Below, one piece after another: positions 53,628 through 63,952 of a stretch of DNA of 64,000 nucleotides. Source of the stretch: Chlorocebus sabaeus (lineage: Eukaryota; Chordata; Mammalia; Primates; Cercopithecidae); the NCBI RefSeq assembly GCF_047675955.1, contig NC_132912.1, positions 21,364,500-21,428,499 on the forward strand, read 5' to 3'. The notes under the pieces are model-generated. The model saw only the letters and a program-made list of their open reading frames with translations, made no database searches and had not been told where the DNA came from. Made by a program: the position numbers and the translations under genes. Numbering within the stretch: the first letter of the stretch is position 1; the number at the start of each line of letters is the position of its first letter.

Positions 53628-53752
53628 ATACACTATCTGATTTAACTCCCACGGCAACCCTAAGAAGTAAAGTTACTATCCCCATTTTGTAGAGGAAGTG
53701 AAGGAGATTCAGACAGGCTGAGTAATTTGTCCAAGAAAATTGGCAATGCAAG
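53628..53752 (-). mobile_element. MIR: MIR SINE
   Basis: TATCCCCATTTTGTAGAGGA and GCTGAGTAATTTGTCCAAGA in reverse MIR order. Confidence 0.85.
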
Positions 53753-53755
53753 AAT

Positions 53756-53985
53756 GTATGTATGTATTTATTTATTTATTATTTTTGTTTTTTTAAAGAC
53801 AGGGTCTTGCTCTGTCACCCAGGCTGGAGTGCAGTAGCACAATAATGGCTCATGCAGCGTCAACTTCCTGGGCTTGAGGGATCTTCCTGCCTCAGTCTCC
53901 CAAGTAGCTAGGACTACAGGTGTGTGCCACCATGTCTGGCTATTTTTTTTTTTTTTTTTTTTTTTTTTTTGGTGGTGGAGACAGA
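53756..53985 (-). mobile_element. Alu: Alu, 5' truncated at the linker
   Basis: TATTT-rich tail, one monomer, then a T-run (53942-53970) and stop. AATGCAAGAAT at 53745 and 53988 is the target duplication. Confidence 0.92.
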
Positions 53986-54089
53986 TAATGCAAGAATTTT
54001 AAAACACTCAGGTCTGTCTGTCTGTCCAAATATACATACTAGATATACTACCTCCTCTTTCCCCAACAAGAAAGTTATGTCAAGGAGAA

Positions 54090-54592
54090 AACATATTTAC
54101 TCCACTCTCTTAAGTTCAGTACATAGGGGCCTGCAAATTAAGCTGCCAAAAGACAGATCAACAAGAGAAAAGACATATTTTTATTCACAAACATACATAC
54201 CTGGGAGTTCACAGAAAAATGGGACTGAAGAAAGCAGAACTGGGGGCTTTTATGCCATCTGAATGGGGAATGTCGGGGAGCACTGAGGCACTTCTGGGAG
54301 AACAACTTACTTCTTAGAAGATGGGGAGAAAAAGCACTTAGGGAAACACAAAGGACTTTTTCTGAAAGATCAATAAATTCATAGGGGAATAGATAGGAGA
54401 TATGATAGCCTTGTGAGGATATCTATTGGGGTATGATGCTGACTTCTTTCTTCCCTGAGAAGAAAAAATCAGTGTTGCTCCTGGGAAGGGGATTTATAAC
54501 AGTTGGGTTCTTTGGGGAGGCTCTGATTTTAGGAAAATAAAGGATTTAGTAATTCAAATGCCTTCAGCTCAAAATAACTTTTATGCCAATGG
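54090..54592 (-). mobile_element. Probable ERV1 LTR, reverse orientation
   Basis: AAGCTGCCAAAAGACAGATC, AGACATATTTTTATTCACAA and GGGCTTTTATGCCATCTG look like the reverse complement of an ERV1 LTR 3' part. Family uncertain. Confidence 0.5.
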
Positions 54593-54885
54593 GCCAGGCA
54601 CGGTGGCTCACGCCTATAATCCTAGCACTTTGGGAGGCCGAGGTGGGCAGATCACTTGAAGTCAGGAGTTCGAGACCAGCCTAGTGAAAACCCATCTCTC
54701 CTAAAAATACAAAAATTAAGTGGGCATGGTAGCAGATGCCTGTAAATCCCAGCTACTCAGGAGGCTGAAGCAGGAGAATTGCTTGAACCCTGGAGGCAGA
54801 GGTTGCAGCAAGCTGAGATCACGCCACTACACTCCACCTTGGGCGACAGGGTGAGACTCCGTCTTAAAAGAAAAAAAAAAAAGAG
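54593..54885 (+). mobile_element. Alu: AluS SINE
   Basis: GGCCAGGCACGGTGGCTCAC to an A-tail; small deletion near 54680. Confidence 0.94.
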
Positions 54886-55342
54886 CATATTTGGGTGTGG
54901 CATATGCTGATCCTCTTCAGATATAATCTATTAGAACACAAACACAAATAGCAACAGTACAGAAGAGGACATGCTAAATGAAATGCCATAAAACAAGGAT
55001 TAAAATGCAACAAAGGTTCAGAGAAGAGGTCACTCCGTGGGTGAGGTGATCAGGGAAGCCTGAATCAGAGCACAGGCAAGTGAGATGCATCTTAGGGTTT
55101 TGACAGGAAGAACAAGAAGAGCATTCTAGCAGGCTGAAACGTTTTTTCTAATGAGCATGGTGGGAGGAGGGTTTAGAATCTATCTACAGCACATTACATA
55201 TCTAGTCTGGCTAAAAACATGGAATACTTCAAAAATTTGCACACCATCCTTAAATAAGGTCTCAGCTCCCTTCTCTGAAATTTTGCTACAGGTGAAGGAT
55301 GAGCAACAGACACATTATCATTAAATCATGAACTAGGTTTTG
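54886..55342. other. Unassigned; weak L2 resemblance
   Basis: 55040-55140 (GGTGATCAGGGAAGCCTGAA, AGAGCATTCTAGCAGGCTG) resembles the L2 body. The rest is not recognised. Confidence 0.4.
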
Positions 55343-55657
55343 TGGGTCAGGCACAGTGATGCACGCCTGTAATCCCAGTACTTTGGGAGGCTGAGGTGGA
55401 TGGATCTCTTGAGCTCAGGAGTTCAAGACCAGCCTGGGCAATATGGCAAAAACCTGTCTGTACAAAAAAATACAAAAATTAGCTAAGCATGGTGGCAGGC
55501 ACCTGTGTTCCCAGGTACTTGAGAGGCTGAGGTGGGAGAATCACTTGAGCCCAGGAGGTTGAGGTTGCAGTGAGCCGAGATCTCTCTACTACACTCCAGC
55601 CTGGACAACAGAGTGAGACTCTGTCTAAAAAAAACAAAAACAAAAACAAAAACAAAC
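55343..55657 (+). mobile_element. Alu: AluJ SINE
   Basis: GTGGGTCAGGCACAGTGATG to an (ACAAAA)n tail at 55627-55657. Confidence 0.94.
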
Positions 55658-55839
55658 TAGTTTTTGCTAGGACTAGGAACTGTTTTGATCTTTGGAAACA
55701 AAGAATAGGCCAGCCCTTAATAGGATACAAAAGTCCCTGTTACATGATAAAAATTCCATACCACAAAAATTGATCGCCCTAGTCATGCAGGTCTAGTTGA
55801 AGCTGTAAATGAACCCCTTCTTAGTCAAGGAGATTCCAT

Positions 55840-56084
55840 AGAAATGTTAGAAACTAAATTACTGGCCATGACTGGGTGGGAGGTCTAACACGCTTTATTA
55901 TACTCTTTCCTTTTTGAAGTTTAGAAGCAACAACTACCCAGCATTAATGTTAAAATAGAGATCTTAAGACTGACAGAATAGACTCTTTGTGGCCAATAAG
56001 ATACCAAATTATAAACAGAGCTTAAAGCAATGCAAGGCAAGGGTGAAGTCTCATCTGCAGTCCATCAATCTTGCTAAACAGGTC
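55840..56084 (+). mobile_element. ERV1 LTR (MER4-group-like), first part
   Basis: CTGGCCATGACTGGGTGGG, TTAAGACTGACAGAATAGAC, GTGGCCAATAAGATACC and AATCTTGCTAAACAGGTC. Split by two Alus. Confidence 0.7.
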
Positions 56085-56382
56085 ATTTTTTATTTTTTTG
56101 AGACAGAGTCTCACTCCATCACCCAGGCTGGAGTGCAGTGGCACAATCTCAGCTCACTGCAACCTCCACCTCCCAGGCCCAATCAATTCTTCCATGTCAG
56201 CCTCCCAAGTAGCTGTGACTACAAGTGTACACCACAACACCTGGCTAATTTTTGCATTTTTTTGCAGAGATGGGGTTTTGTCATGTTGCCCAGGCTGGTC
56301 TCGAACTCCTCAGCTCAAGCAATTCACCTGCCTTGGCCACCCAAAGTGCTGGGATTACAGGCATGAGCCACCGTGCCTGGCC
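56085..56382 (-). mobile_element. Alu: AluS SINE inside an LTR
   Basis: Full Alu ending CACCGTGCCTGGCC. ACAGGTCATTTTT (56078) and ATAGGTCATTTTT (56388) are the target duplication. Confidence 0.95.
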
Positions 56383-56521
56383 CTAAATAGGTCATTTTTA
56401 ACCCAGGATATTGTGGCTGATTCTGACACAGCACCCTCATCTTAAGCATTTCTTTGTGCTGGCTCCAAGTTTTAGGCAGAGGCTTATTCCTTTAACTAAT
56501 TGCAAATTAAATAATCTCTGG
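56383..56521 (+). mobile_element. ERV1 LTR, second part
   Basis: CCCAGGATATTGTGGCTGAT and TTAGGCAGAGGCTTATTCC, in line with the first part. Confidence 0.7.
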
Positions 56522-56825
56522 GCTAGGCACAGTGGCTCATGCCTGTAATCTTTGTACTTTGGGAGGCTGAGGGGGATGGATCGCTTAAGGTCAGGAGTTT
56601 GATACCAGCCTGGACAAAATGGCAAAAACCTCATCTCTACAAAAAAAAAATACAAAAAATTAGCCAACTATGGTGGCGCATGACTGTAATCCCAGCTACT
56701 CAGGAGGCTGAGGCAGGAGGACTGCTTGAGCAAGGGAGGCAGAGGTTGCGGTGAGCCGTGATGGCACCACTGCACTCCAGCCTGGGTGACAGAGTGAGAC
56801 CCTATCTCAAAAAAAAAAAAAAAGA
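56522..56825 (+). mobile_element. Alu: AluS SINE inside an LTR
   Basis: GGCTAGGCACAGTGGCTCAT to an A-tail. AATAATCTCTG (56511) and AATCATCTCTG (56828) flank it. Confidence 0.95.
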
Positions 56826-57105
56826 AGAATCATCTCTGAATTCACCTATAACCTCTAAGACCCCTCCTTCAAGATATCCTGCCTTTTGGGGCTGAACTAA
56901 TGTATGCCTTGCATGTATTGATGTATGCCTTTGCTTGTAACTCCTGCATATCTGAAATGTGTAAACCAAACTGTAATTCAGTTGTCCCAGGACCACATAC
57001 TCAAGGCTTCTTGGGTTGTGTCTTCCCCAGGCCACAGTCACTCCTATTGGTTCACAATAAACCTCTTTAAAATATTTAAGAGTCTGGTTTTTCTGTTAAC
57101 AGAGC
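56826..57105 (+). mobile_element. ERV1 LTR, third part
   Basis: CTATAACCTCTAAGACCCCT, GTATGCCTTTGCTTGTAACT and CTATTGGTTCACAATAAACC (an AATAAA at 57055) with TCTGGTTTTTCTGTTAACA close the LTR. Confidence 0.75.
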
Positions 57106-57151
57106 AAAGTGAAACAGAGCAAAGTAAAAATCATAACAGTGAGAAAATTAT

Positions 57152-57452
57152 GGCCAGGCGCGGTGGCTCACACCTGTAGTCCTAGCACTTTGGGAGACCA
57201 AGATGGGCAGATCACGAGGTTAGGAGATCGAAACCGTCCTGGCTAACACAGTGAAACCCCATCTCTACGAAAAATACAAAAAATTAGTCGGGCGTAGTGG
57301 CGGATGCCTGTAGTCCCAGCTACTCGGGAGGCTGAGGCAGGAGAATGGTGTGAACCCGGGAGGCGGAGGTTGCAGTGAGCCGAGGTCACACCACTGCACT
57401 CCAGCCTGGGTGACAGAGTGAGACTCCGTCTCAAAAAAAAAGGAAAAGAAAA
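57152..57452 (+). mobile_element. AluY: AluY SINE
   Basis: GGCCAGGCGCGGTGGCTCAC, GATCACGAGGTTAGGAGATC, TCCGTCTCAAAAAA. GAAAATTATG before and GAAAATTGTG after are its duplication. Confidence 0.94.
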
Positions 57453-57458
57453 GAAAAT

Positions 57459-57695
57459 TGTGACAGTGAAAGAGATCTGACCCGACCAACTCCAAGCTCC
57501 CCCCGTTCATTCTTGGTCGTAGGCCAAACTAACTTTGGGAGGAACTTAGTTTAGAGTTTAACTTCGAAACGAAGGTGATAACAGACCTTTCCTGAAGCAA
57601 ATCCCCTTCTTGCCTGGGGACCAGACTCCTTTTGTAAAACTAACAAATTAGCCACAAGATTATAAATTATGGTTTAGTTTAAGAGTCATGCAGCC
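57459..57695 (+). mobile_element. ERV1-type LTR, first part (host of the retrocopy)
   Basis: TGTGACAGTGAAAGAGATCT, TTTGGGAGGAACTTAGTTTA and TTGCCTGGGGACCAGACTCC. The LTR is broken by the MRM3 retrocopy and resumes at 58732. Confidence 0.7.
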
Positions 57696-58731
57696 GGGAC
57701 TCAGGGAAGATGGTGGCGCTGGTGAAACCCGCGCAGCTTGTTGTGCCACTGTTGCTGCAGGTGGTCCAGACTTGGGCCCTTGACGCGAGGCCCTGGGTCT
57801 GGGCGCTGTGGCGGAGCCCAGGGAAAGTGGCGTTTCCTTCTGGAGAGGTGGAGGAACGGAAGCACGCTCCTGGGAAGCAGCTGGGCAAGGCGGCATCTGA
57901 GGCCAGTGCCCATGAGCAATGAGAGAAACAGTCGCTTGAGGTGTCCCCATCCCACACTCCCAGCACCTGGGAAGAGTCTGGACTTCGCTACAATAAGGTT
58001 TTTCCCGGGGACAGGAGGCTGAGCGGTGTCATGACGATAGTAAAGTCCAGGCCATTTCAGGAAAAACAAGGGAAGATATTACTGGAAGGTTGCAGGCTCA
58101 ATACAGAACCTCTCAAGGCTGGAGCTGTGCCAAAGGTTTGTTCTTTAGCCGTCTAGAATACCTAAAGGAGCTGCCAGGCGATACGCTGAAAAGTGTCAGC
58201 CTCATTAAGGTGAAATTTGAGGATGTCAAGGATTGGTTTGACCTGGTCATGCCACAAGGAATAATGGGTCAGGGATTACATGGTGTCTCTTAAGGTGTGG
58301 AGACCTAGGATTAATTGCTCATGCTTGTCTTAGGACAGCAGATTTCACTGAAATGAAATTCAAAATGTTACAATTAGAAAAATATAATTCTCAAAGCTAT
58401 GTATCTTATAGTATTTTCAATGGAAATTGAAACTCTTTTTTCACTATCATTTGGATTATGGCTCTTTATAGTCTCTAGGAAGAACCACTATTCCTTAAAC
58501 CTTGTATTTTTTAGATTACTTCTTCAACTTTTTATGTCAGATTAAAAATTAAGAAAATGTTTCCTAAAAGATTTAGCCCTTCATTTTTGCAAAACCTCTG
58601 CCAATGTGGTGATAACTGTCAATAAACTCCTTATTCTAGAAGCAGATCTAAGAAGTGAGGTATAAGCCACAATTTATTGCCCTGTTTAGCCCAATAAACA
58701 AAGAACCTTGTCTTCTTAAAAAAAAAAAAAA
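57696..58731 (+). pseudogene. MRM3P: Processed pseudogene of MRM3 (mitochondrial 16S rRNA 2'-O-methyltransferase), 5' part
   Basis: From an ATG at 57710 the translation follows MRM3/RNMTL1: mitochondrial leader, then blocks such as WEESGLRY, VMTIVKSRPF, KQGKILLEG, LKAGAVPK, SRLEYLKELP and VSLIKVKFED, up to PQGIMG at 58250-58267. Functional MRM3 methylates a ribose in the mitochondrial 16S rRNA peptidyl-transferase loop; here the whole catalytic SPOUT domain is absent. A TGA at 57920-57922 and a frameshift near 58135 break the frame. After PQGIMG the homology stops at a GT, and about 450 bases of non-coding sequence lead to AATAAA (58693-58698) and a poly(A) run (58718-58731). Target duplication AAGAGTCATGCAGCC (57681) and AAGAGTCACCCAGCC (58730). 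Best explained as a retrocopy of an intron-retaining, early polyadenylated transcript. Confidence 0.9.
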
Positions 58732-59182
58732 GAGTCACCCAGCCACAAGATTCTGAACCTCCCCAATTGCTCCTAGGGATAACATCACTATTGCAAAACC
58801 TAAGATCGGTGCTTAAGGTGTTTTCCAGGCCCTGCATTCTGATGCACCAGCTGGCACCACCCAGACCAGTAAACTGACTCAACTAGTTCTGCAATGTCCC
58901 TCAGGAACATCAGCCGGTAAGAAGAATCCACTTCAAATCCCTTTGATTTTTATCTCCAAACCAGCCAATTAGCACTCCCCATTCACTGGTCCCCTCCCTG
59001 CCAAATTATCCTTAAAAAAGCCCAGTCTCCAAATTTTCAGGGAGACTGATTTGAGTAATAAAACTCCAGTCTTCCACTTAGCCAGCTCTGTGTGAATTAA
59101 ACTCTTTCTCTATTGCAATTCCCCTGTCTTCAAACATTGGCTCTATCTGGGAAACAGGCAAGGAACCTGTTGGGCAATTACA
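58732..59182 (+). mobile_element. ERV1-type LTR, second part
   Basis: CCACAAGATTCTGAACCTCC, TTTTCCAGGCCCTGCATTCT, GAGTAATAAAACTCCAGTC (AATAAA at 59057) and TCTCTATTGCAATTCCCCTG, ending TTGGGCAATTACA. Confidence 0.78.
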
Positions 59183-59383
59183 AAAGTTCTCAATTCGAAG
59201 GCCCTGACACTCAAGGAGTTGGTCTCTAACACTTTTTCTAAATATTTCCCTATTTAAAAAATAAATGAGAGAAGAGTCTAACCTGACTAACTAGCTGTAA
59301 CTTTACTCTCATCTTGCTTGGTGTCTGAGAAAAGCAGGAAATCTCAGCTTTGGCAAAAAAATTACATATAATGGGCTGCACAC
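59183..59383. other. Unassigned, possibly ERV internal
   Basis: Short stretch between the LTR end and an Alu. No motif recognised. Confidence 0.35.
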
Positions 59384-59686
59384 TTTTTTTTTTTTTTTTT
59401 TTTTTGAGATGGAGTCTTGCTCTTGTCGCCCAGGCTGGAGTGCAATGGCACAATCTCGGCTCACTGCAACCTCTGCCTCCTGGGTTCAAGCGATTCTCCT
59501 GCCTCAGCCTCCCAAGTAGCTGGGACTACAGGCACCTGCCACCACACCCAGCTAATTTTTGTATTTTTAGTAGAGATGGGGTTTCACCATTTTGGCCAGG
59601 CTGGTCTCGGACTCCTGACCTCGTGATCCGCCTGCCTTGGCCTCCAAAAGTGCTGGGATTACAGGTGTGAGCCACTGTGCCCGGCT
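59384..59686 (-). mobile_element. Alu: AluS SINE
   Basis: T-tract 59384-59405; full body ending CACTGTGCCCGGCT. Confidence 0.95.
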
Positions 59687-59919
59687 GGGCAGCGTTTCTT
59701 CTATCTATAGCAGGAAGTTATCCCAAGGGTACATCGTTTTTATGTGTCACTGTCTCAAAAGCTTATACGCACATGACTTTCACCTCTACACAAAATAGGA
59801 GTTTTTATGTTTCCAAGCACATAGTAGATATGAAGGAAGCTTTTTGAGCTCCTATTAAAAAAAAAAAAAAAAAGGCACCATGCAATTTAAAAGATATTAG
59901 TAATAAGATAGAACACAGA

Positions 59920-60117
59920 TTCCTGTTAGTGGCCTGCAGGCCTCCACAAGCATGGAAAGAAAGAAAATCTTGAGCTCCTTTCAAGGGAAATTCCAGGTAC
60001 CTAGCCAGCCCTGAGAAATAAATAAACAACTTGATAAGCAAGAAGGGAATAGTAACTTAATAGCCAAGGAAGCTAGAATCATGGGATGTTTGGTTCCCTA
60101 TGGAAACTAAAGATATT
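59920..60117 (+). mobile_element. ERV1-type LTR, first part
   Basis: GTGGCCTGCAGGCCTCCACA and TTGATAAGCAAGAAGGGAAT-AGTAACT precede an Alu and continue after it. Confidence 0.6.
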
Positions 60118-60414
60118 ATCTTTTTTTTCTTTTGAGACGGAATCTCCCTCTGTTGCCCAGGCTGGAGTGCAGTAGCACCATCCCAGCTCACTGCAGCCTC
60201 TGCCTCCCAGGTTCAAGCTATTCTCCTGCCTCAGTCACCTGAGTAGCTGGGATTACAGGCATGCACCACCACACCTGGCTAATTTTTGTATTTTTAGTAC
60301 AGACGGGGTTTTGCCATGTTTCCCGGGCTGGTCTCAAACTCCTGGCCTCAAGTGATCCACCCGCCTCAGCCTCCCAAAGTGCTGGGATTACAGGCGTGAG
60401 CAACTGTGCCCAGC
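60118..60414 (-). mobile_element. Alu: AluS SINE inside an LTR
   Basis: Short T-tract, full body ending ACTGTGCCCAGCC. Confidence 0.95.
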
Positions 60415-60591
60415 CACCCCTGTCTTTAAAAACCCTTACCTGCAGGGTCAGGACTTAAGCATAAGCTGCCTGAGCGTCCTTGCTTGGTAACCTGCAGATA
60501 AACACCTTCCTTCTTCCCACTGCAAACCTCGGTGTGGATATCTGGTCTTATCGTGCCAGGCAAGCAGACCTCAACTGGGTTCAATAACAGT
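60415..60591 (+). mobile_element. ERV1-type LTR, second part
   Basis: AAAAACCCTTACCTGCAGGG, CACCTTCCTTCTTCCCACTG and CTCAACTGGGTTCAATAACA are R/U5-like. AGATAAACACC stands where AATAAA is expected. Confidence 0.68.
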
Positions 60592-60846
60592 ACTTATGAT
60601 CATCTCAGGTGGCCTTTTACAAATATATACCTGGCATCCTAATTTTTTGGAAACATTTGGGGAGTCTTTTTGGAGAGTAGAGGGGTATAGGGTGTGTATT
60701 TGTATGTGTGCAATTTTCATTTCAACTGCATGGATTCACGCAACGTAAAACAACAGCATGAAAAGGACTCCAGTGAATGTTACAGACACTAGCACCTGCC
60801 ACATGGTCATGGGACACATGGAAATAATTCATGAAAATAATCAAGC

Positions 60847-61158
60847 AGGCCAGGCACGGCGGCTCACGCCTGTAATCCCAGCACTTTGGGAGGCCAAAGC
60901 GGGCGGATCACCTGAGGACAGGAGTTCGAGACCAGCCTGACCAACATGGTGAAACCCCATCTCTACTAAAAAATACAAAAATTAGCCTGGCATGGTGGCA
61001 GGCACCTGTAATTCCAGCTACTCGGGAGGCTGAGGCAGGAGAATCACTTGAACCTGGAGCTTACAGTGAGCCGAGATCACACCATTGCACTCCAGCCTGG
61101 GCAACAGAGCAAGACTACTTCTCAAAAAAAAAAAAAAAAAAAAAAAAGAGAGAGAAAC
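60847..61158 (+). mobile_element. Alu: AluS SINE, shortened right monomer
   Basis: AGGCCAGGCACGGCGGCTCA to a long A-tail. TAATCAAGCA flanks it at 60838 and 61160. Confidence 0.95.
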
Positions 61159-61227
61159 TAATCAAGCATTTTCGCCCCTTCTATCTGTTCAGTAGACCCT
61201 CCCTCTCTTTAAGGTTGCGTTGGATGT

Positions 61228-61530
61228 GGCCAGGTGTGATGGCTCACGCCTGTAATCCCAGCCTGGCCTGGGCAGCCGAGACGGGTGGATTGCTTGAGGC
61301 CAGAGGTTCGAGACCAGCCTGGCCAACACAGCGAAAACCCATCTCTACCAAAAATACAAAAAATTAGTCAGGCATGGTGGTGGGTGTCTGTAATCCCAGC
61401 TACTCAGGAGGCCGAAGCAGGAGAATTGCTTGAACCTGGGAGGTGGAGGTTGCCGTGAACTGAGATCATGCCACTGCACTCCAGCCTGGGCAACAAGAGC
61501 GAAACTTCAGTCTCAAAAAAAAAACCCAGT
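61228..61530 (+). mobile_element. Alu: AluS SINE
   Basis: GGCCAGGTGTGATGGCTCAC to an A-tail; CTGGCCTGGGCAGCCGAG replaces the usual 'cactttgggagg'. Confidence 0.94.
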
Positions 61531-63042
61531 AACTTATGGAAAAATAAAATTTTTAAAAATCTAAAAATAAAAAAATAAAGATTGTACTGGATGTAACTAG
61601 GACAAGTGATTCTCTTTCATCCTACCTCACCAAAGAAGGCCCCTTAGCTGCATACACTTGTTTAATGAATGAATCACCGAGATGATTAATCAAGAGATAG
61701 GAATGACAGTGGTTCCAAATGTGCCTCTATTTTTCGATAGCATGAGAATATTCCTGGCTAAGTAAAAGGGTAGTTATAACTACTGTTGTAAATCACACTG
61801 ACTTTTAGCAGGTTGTTTAAAGCAGGATGGAAAGTTCAGCCAGTCAAAGCGCCAGGCTGGTTCTCTATTCCACACCTCGTAAAATGAACCTAAGGTACCT
61901 TTGTAAGAAAGCAGCTTAGACCATACAATGCCAGAGTCCCTGGGGAAGAGAGAAAATGTGAAAAGCAAACTATAGGCTTTAAAAAATGCAAATCCAGCTT
62001 ATGTTTGGATTCAACTGTTTTAAAATCTGTCCTCTCGGCCCACTAGCCACTCCACTTGGAAGGAGACTTAATTTATGTCTAAGGAGTGGTGGAATTCATT
62101 CAGAATCATCATCTTCTTATTCAGTCTCATGGCCCTAAAAATTGCCTCTGGGTACTTGCCTAAAAAAACTTTTTAGAGTCTGTACTCCAATAAAGAGTCC
62201 TTTGCTGAAACTTGGATCAAATGCTCATTTATTACCCTTACCTCTTTATCAATTAAAAAACATGTTATAAAAGCACATTGTCTATAAGAGGAATGACATA
62301 GAAGTTATTCTCCTTGCTGTGCTCACAGCACAATTTTTCCAAAATGAAAGGAAACAACACATGTGTCCGGGGTGGGGAAAATGTGCCAGTGTCATGGGCA
62401 GCTCTATGAAATATTACTACTGATCAGAATTAGACAGAAACCAATGGGTAGGGGGTAACAACTTCCCTTTGCAAGCATCAGCTCTGAATGCGGTGGAAGT
62501 AAAAGTGATTAAAAGACTGAGCCAAGAACTAGAAAACTATGTTTTTATTCAATGTTTAAAACTGAACTTTCTCTAGGTACAAGGAATCTCTCTCTGTTTT
62601 AGAATTGGGATGATCACAAAGGTGCTGGCTGAAATGGTTTATTCCTAAAGCTCCTCTTCTTGAAAAAATATTTATTTAACAGATCAAAGCCTGTGAGCCC
62701 ATCATCAGCTTTCCATTCTTCTCAGCACATGGCTATTGTGGACCCAGCCGGCTCCCAAATATAGGCATGGAGACATATGATGTCACAGTCTGGCATGGAA
62801 AGCCCCCCAACCCCACACACGCATGCACTCATAAAGAATGAAAACGTCTTTTAAAACCGTGCACTTAAGCATGTTTTGTAAGGTTCTGTGGCTGCATCCC
62901 TAGAGATGGAAGTCAAGGAAAACCTGGACTGCAGAGGGAAAAAAGAGGTTATGGCAGAGAGGTCTACTCTCCCTAATCAGTAGTTTCTAGTCTCTAAAAG
63001 CAATGAGCCAGCTAAAGAACAAATGAAAAAAGAAATCTATTT
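61531..63042. other. 1.5-kb Alu-free block, nothing recognised
   Basis: Longest repeat-poor stretch of the window. No frame with features, no clear LTR or LINE. Short A/T tracts only. Confidence 0.45.
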
Positions 63043-63342
63043 CGGCCGGACGCGGTGCTCACGCCTGTAATCTCAGCACTTTGGGAGGCCGAGGCGGGCG
63101 GATCACAAGGTCAAGAGATGGAGACCATCCTGGCTAACATGGTGAAACCCCGTCTCTACTAAAAATACAAAAAAAATTAGCCGGGCGTGTCGTGGGCGCC
63201 TGTAATCCCAGCTACTTGGGAGGCTGAGGCCAGAGAATGGCGTAAACCCGGGAGGCAGAGCTTGCAGTGAGCCGAGGTCGCGCCACCGCACTCCAGCCTG
63301 GGCGACAGAGCGAGACTCCGCGTCAAAAAAAAAAAAAAAGCA
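63043..63342 (+). mobile_element. AluY: AluY SINE
   Basis: GGCCGGACGCGGTGCTCACG, GAGAATGGCGTAAACCCGGG, AGCTTGCAGTGAGCCGAG. Young, CpG-rich. Confidence 0.95.
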
Positions 63343-63377
63343 ATCTATTGACTAGAAACCCCTTCAAAAGAGGTCTT

Positions 63378-63668
63378 CGCTGGGCACGGTGGCTCACGCC
63401 CGTAATCCCAGCACTTTGGGAAGCTGAGGCAGGTGGATCATGAGGTCAGGAGATCGAGACCATCCTGGCCAACATGGTATAACCTCGTCTCTACTAAAAA
63501 TACAAAAATTAGCTGGGCGTGCTGGTGCTTGCCTGTAATCCCAGTTACTCAGGAGGCTGAGGCAGGAGAATAACTTGAATTAGGGAGTTGGAGGTTGCAG
63601 TGAGCAGAGATTGCGCCACTGCACTCCAACCTGGCAAGGGAGGGAGACTCTGCTTAAAAAAAAAAAAG
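63378..63668 (+). mobile_element. Alu: AluS/Y SINE
   Basis: GCTGGGCACGGTGGCTCACG to an A-tail. AGAGGTCTTCG before and AAAGGGTCTTATA after. Confidence 0.94.
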
Positions 63669-63885
63669 GGTCTTATATTAAATCTCTGATCCATCTAAAA
63701 CGGCAACATCCTGTTGTGTTAGACTCAGCATAGCTTTGCCCTTCAAGTGGAGACAGTCCATCAGTAAACACATAATTCTGCGTGACACCTGTGTGCCTCC
63801 TGCTACAACCAGGATTGAGGGCTACATGTCAGAGAAGTTGAGGTTTCTATATGTAGAACGTCTGTACTCTAGCTTGGAAGGTGCC

Positions 63886-63952
63886 TTAGCCCATTCAGGC
63901 CGCCATAACAAAATACTGTAGACAGGATAATTTATAAACAACAGACATGTAT
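63886..63952 (-). mobile_element. MaLR-type LTR end
   Basis: TTAGCCCATTCAGGCCGCCA, TAACAAAATACTGTAGACAG and ATAATTTATAAACAACAGAC are the reverse 3' edge of an MLT1/MST LTR, cut by an Alu. Confidence 0.75.

Noticed and set aside
57660..58069. Antisense frames of about 95-122 codons over the MRM3 copy
   Set aside because: Shadows of the GC-rich first coding exon of MRM3 on the other strand.
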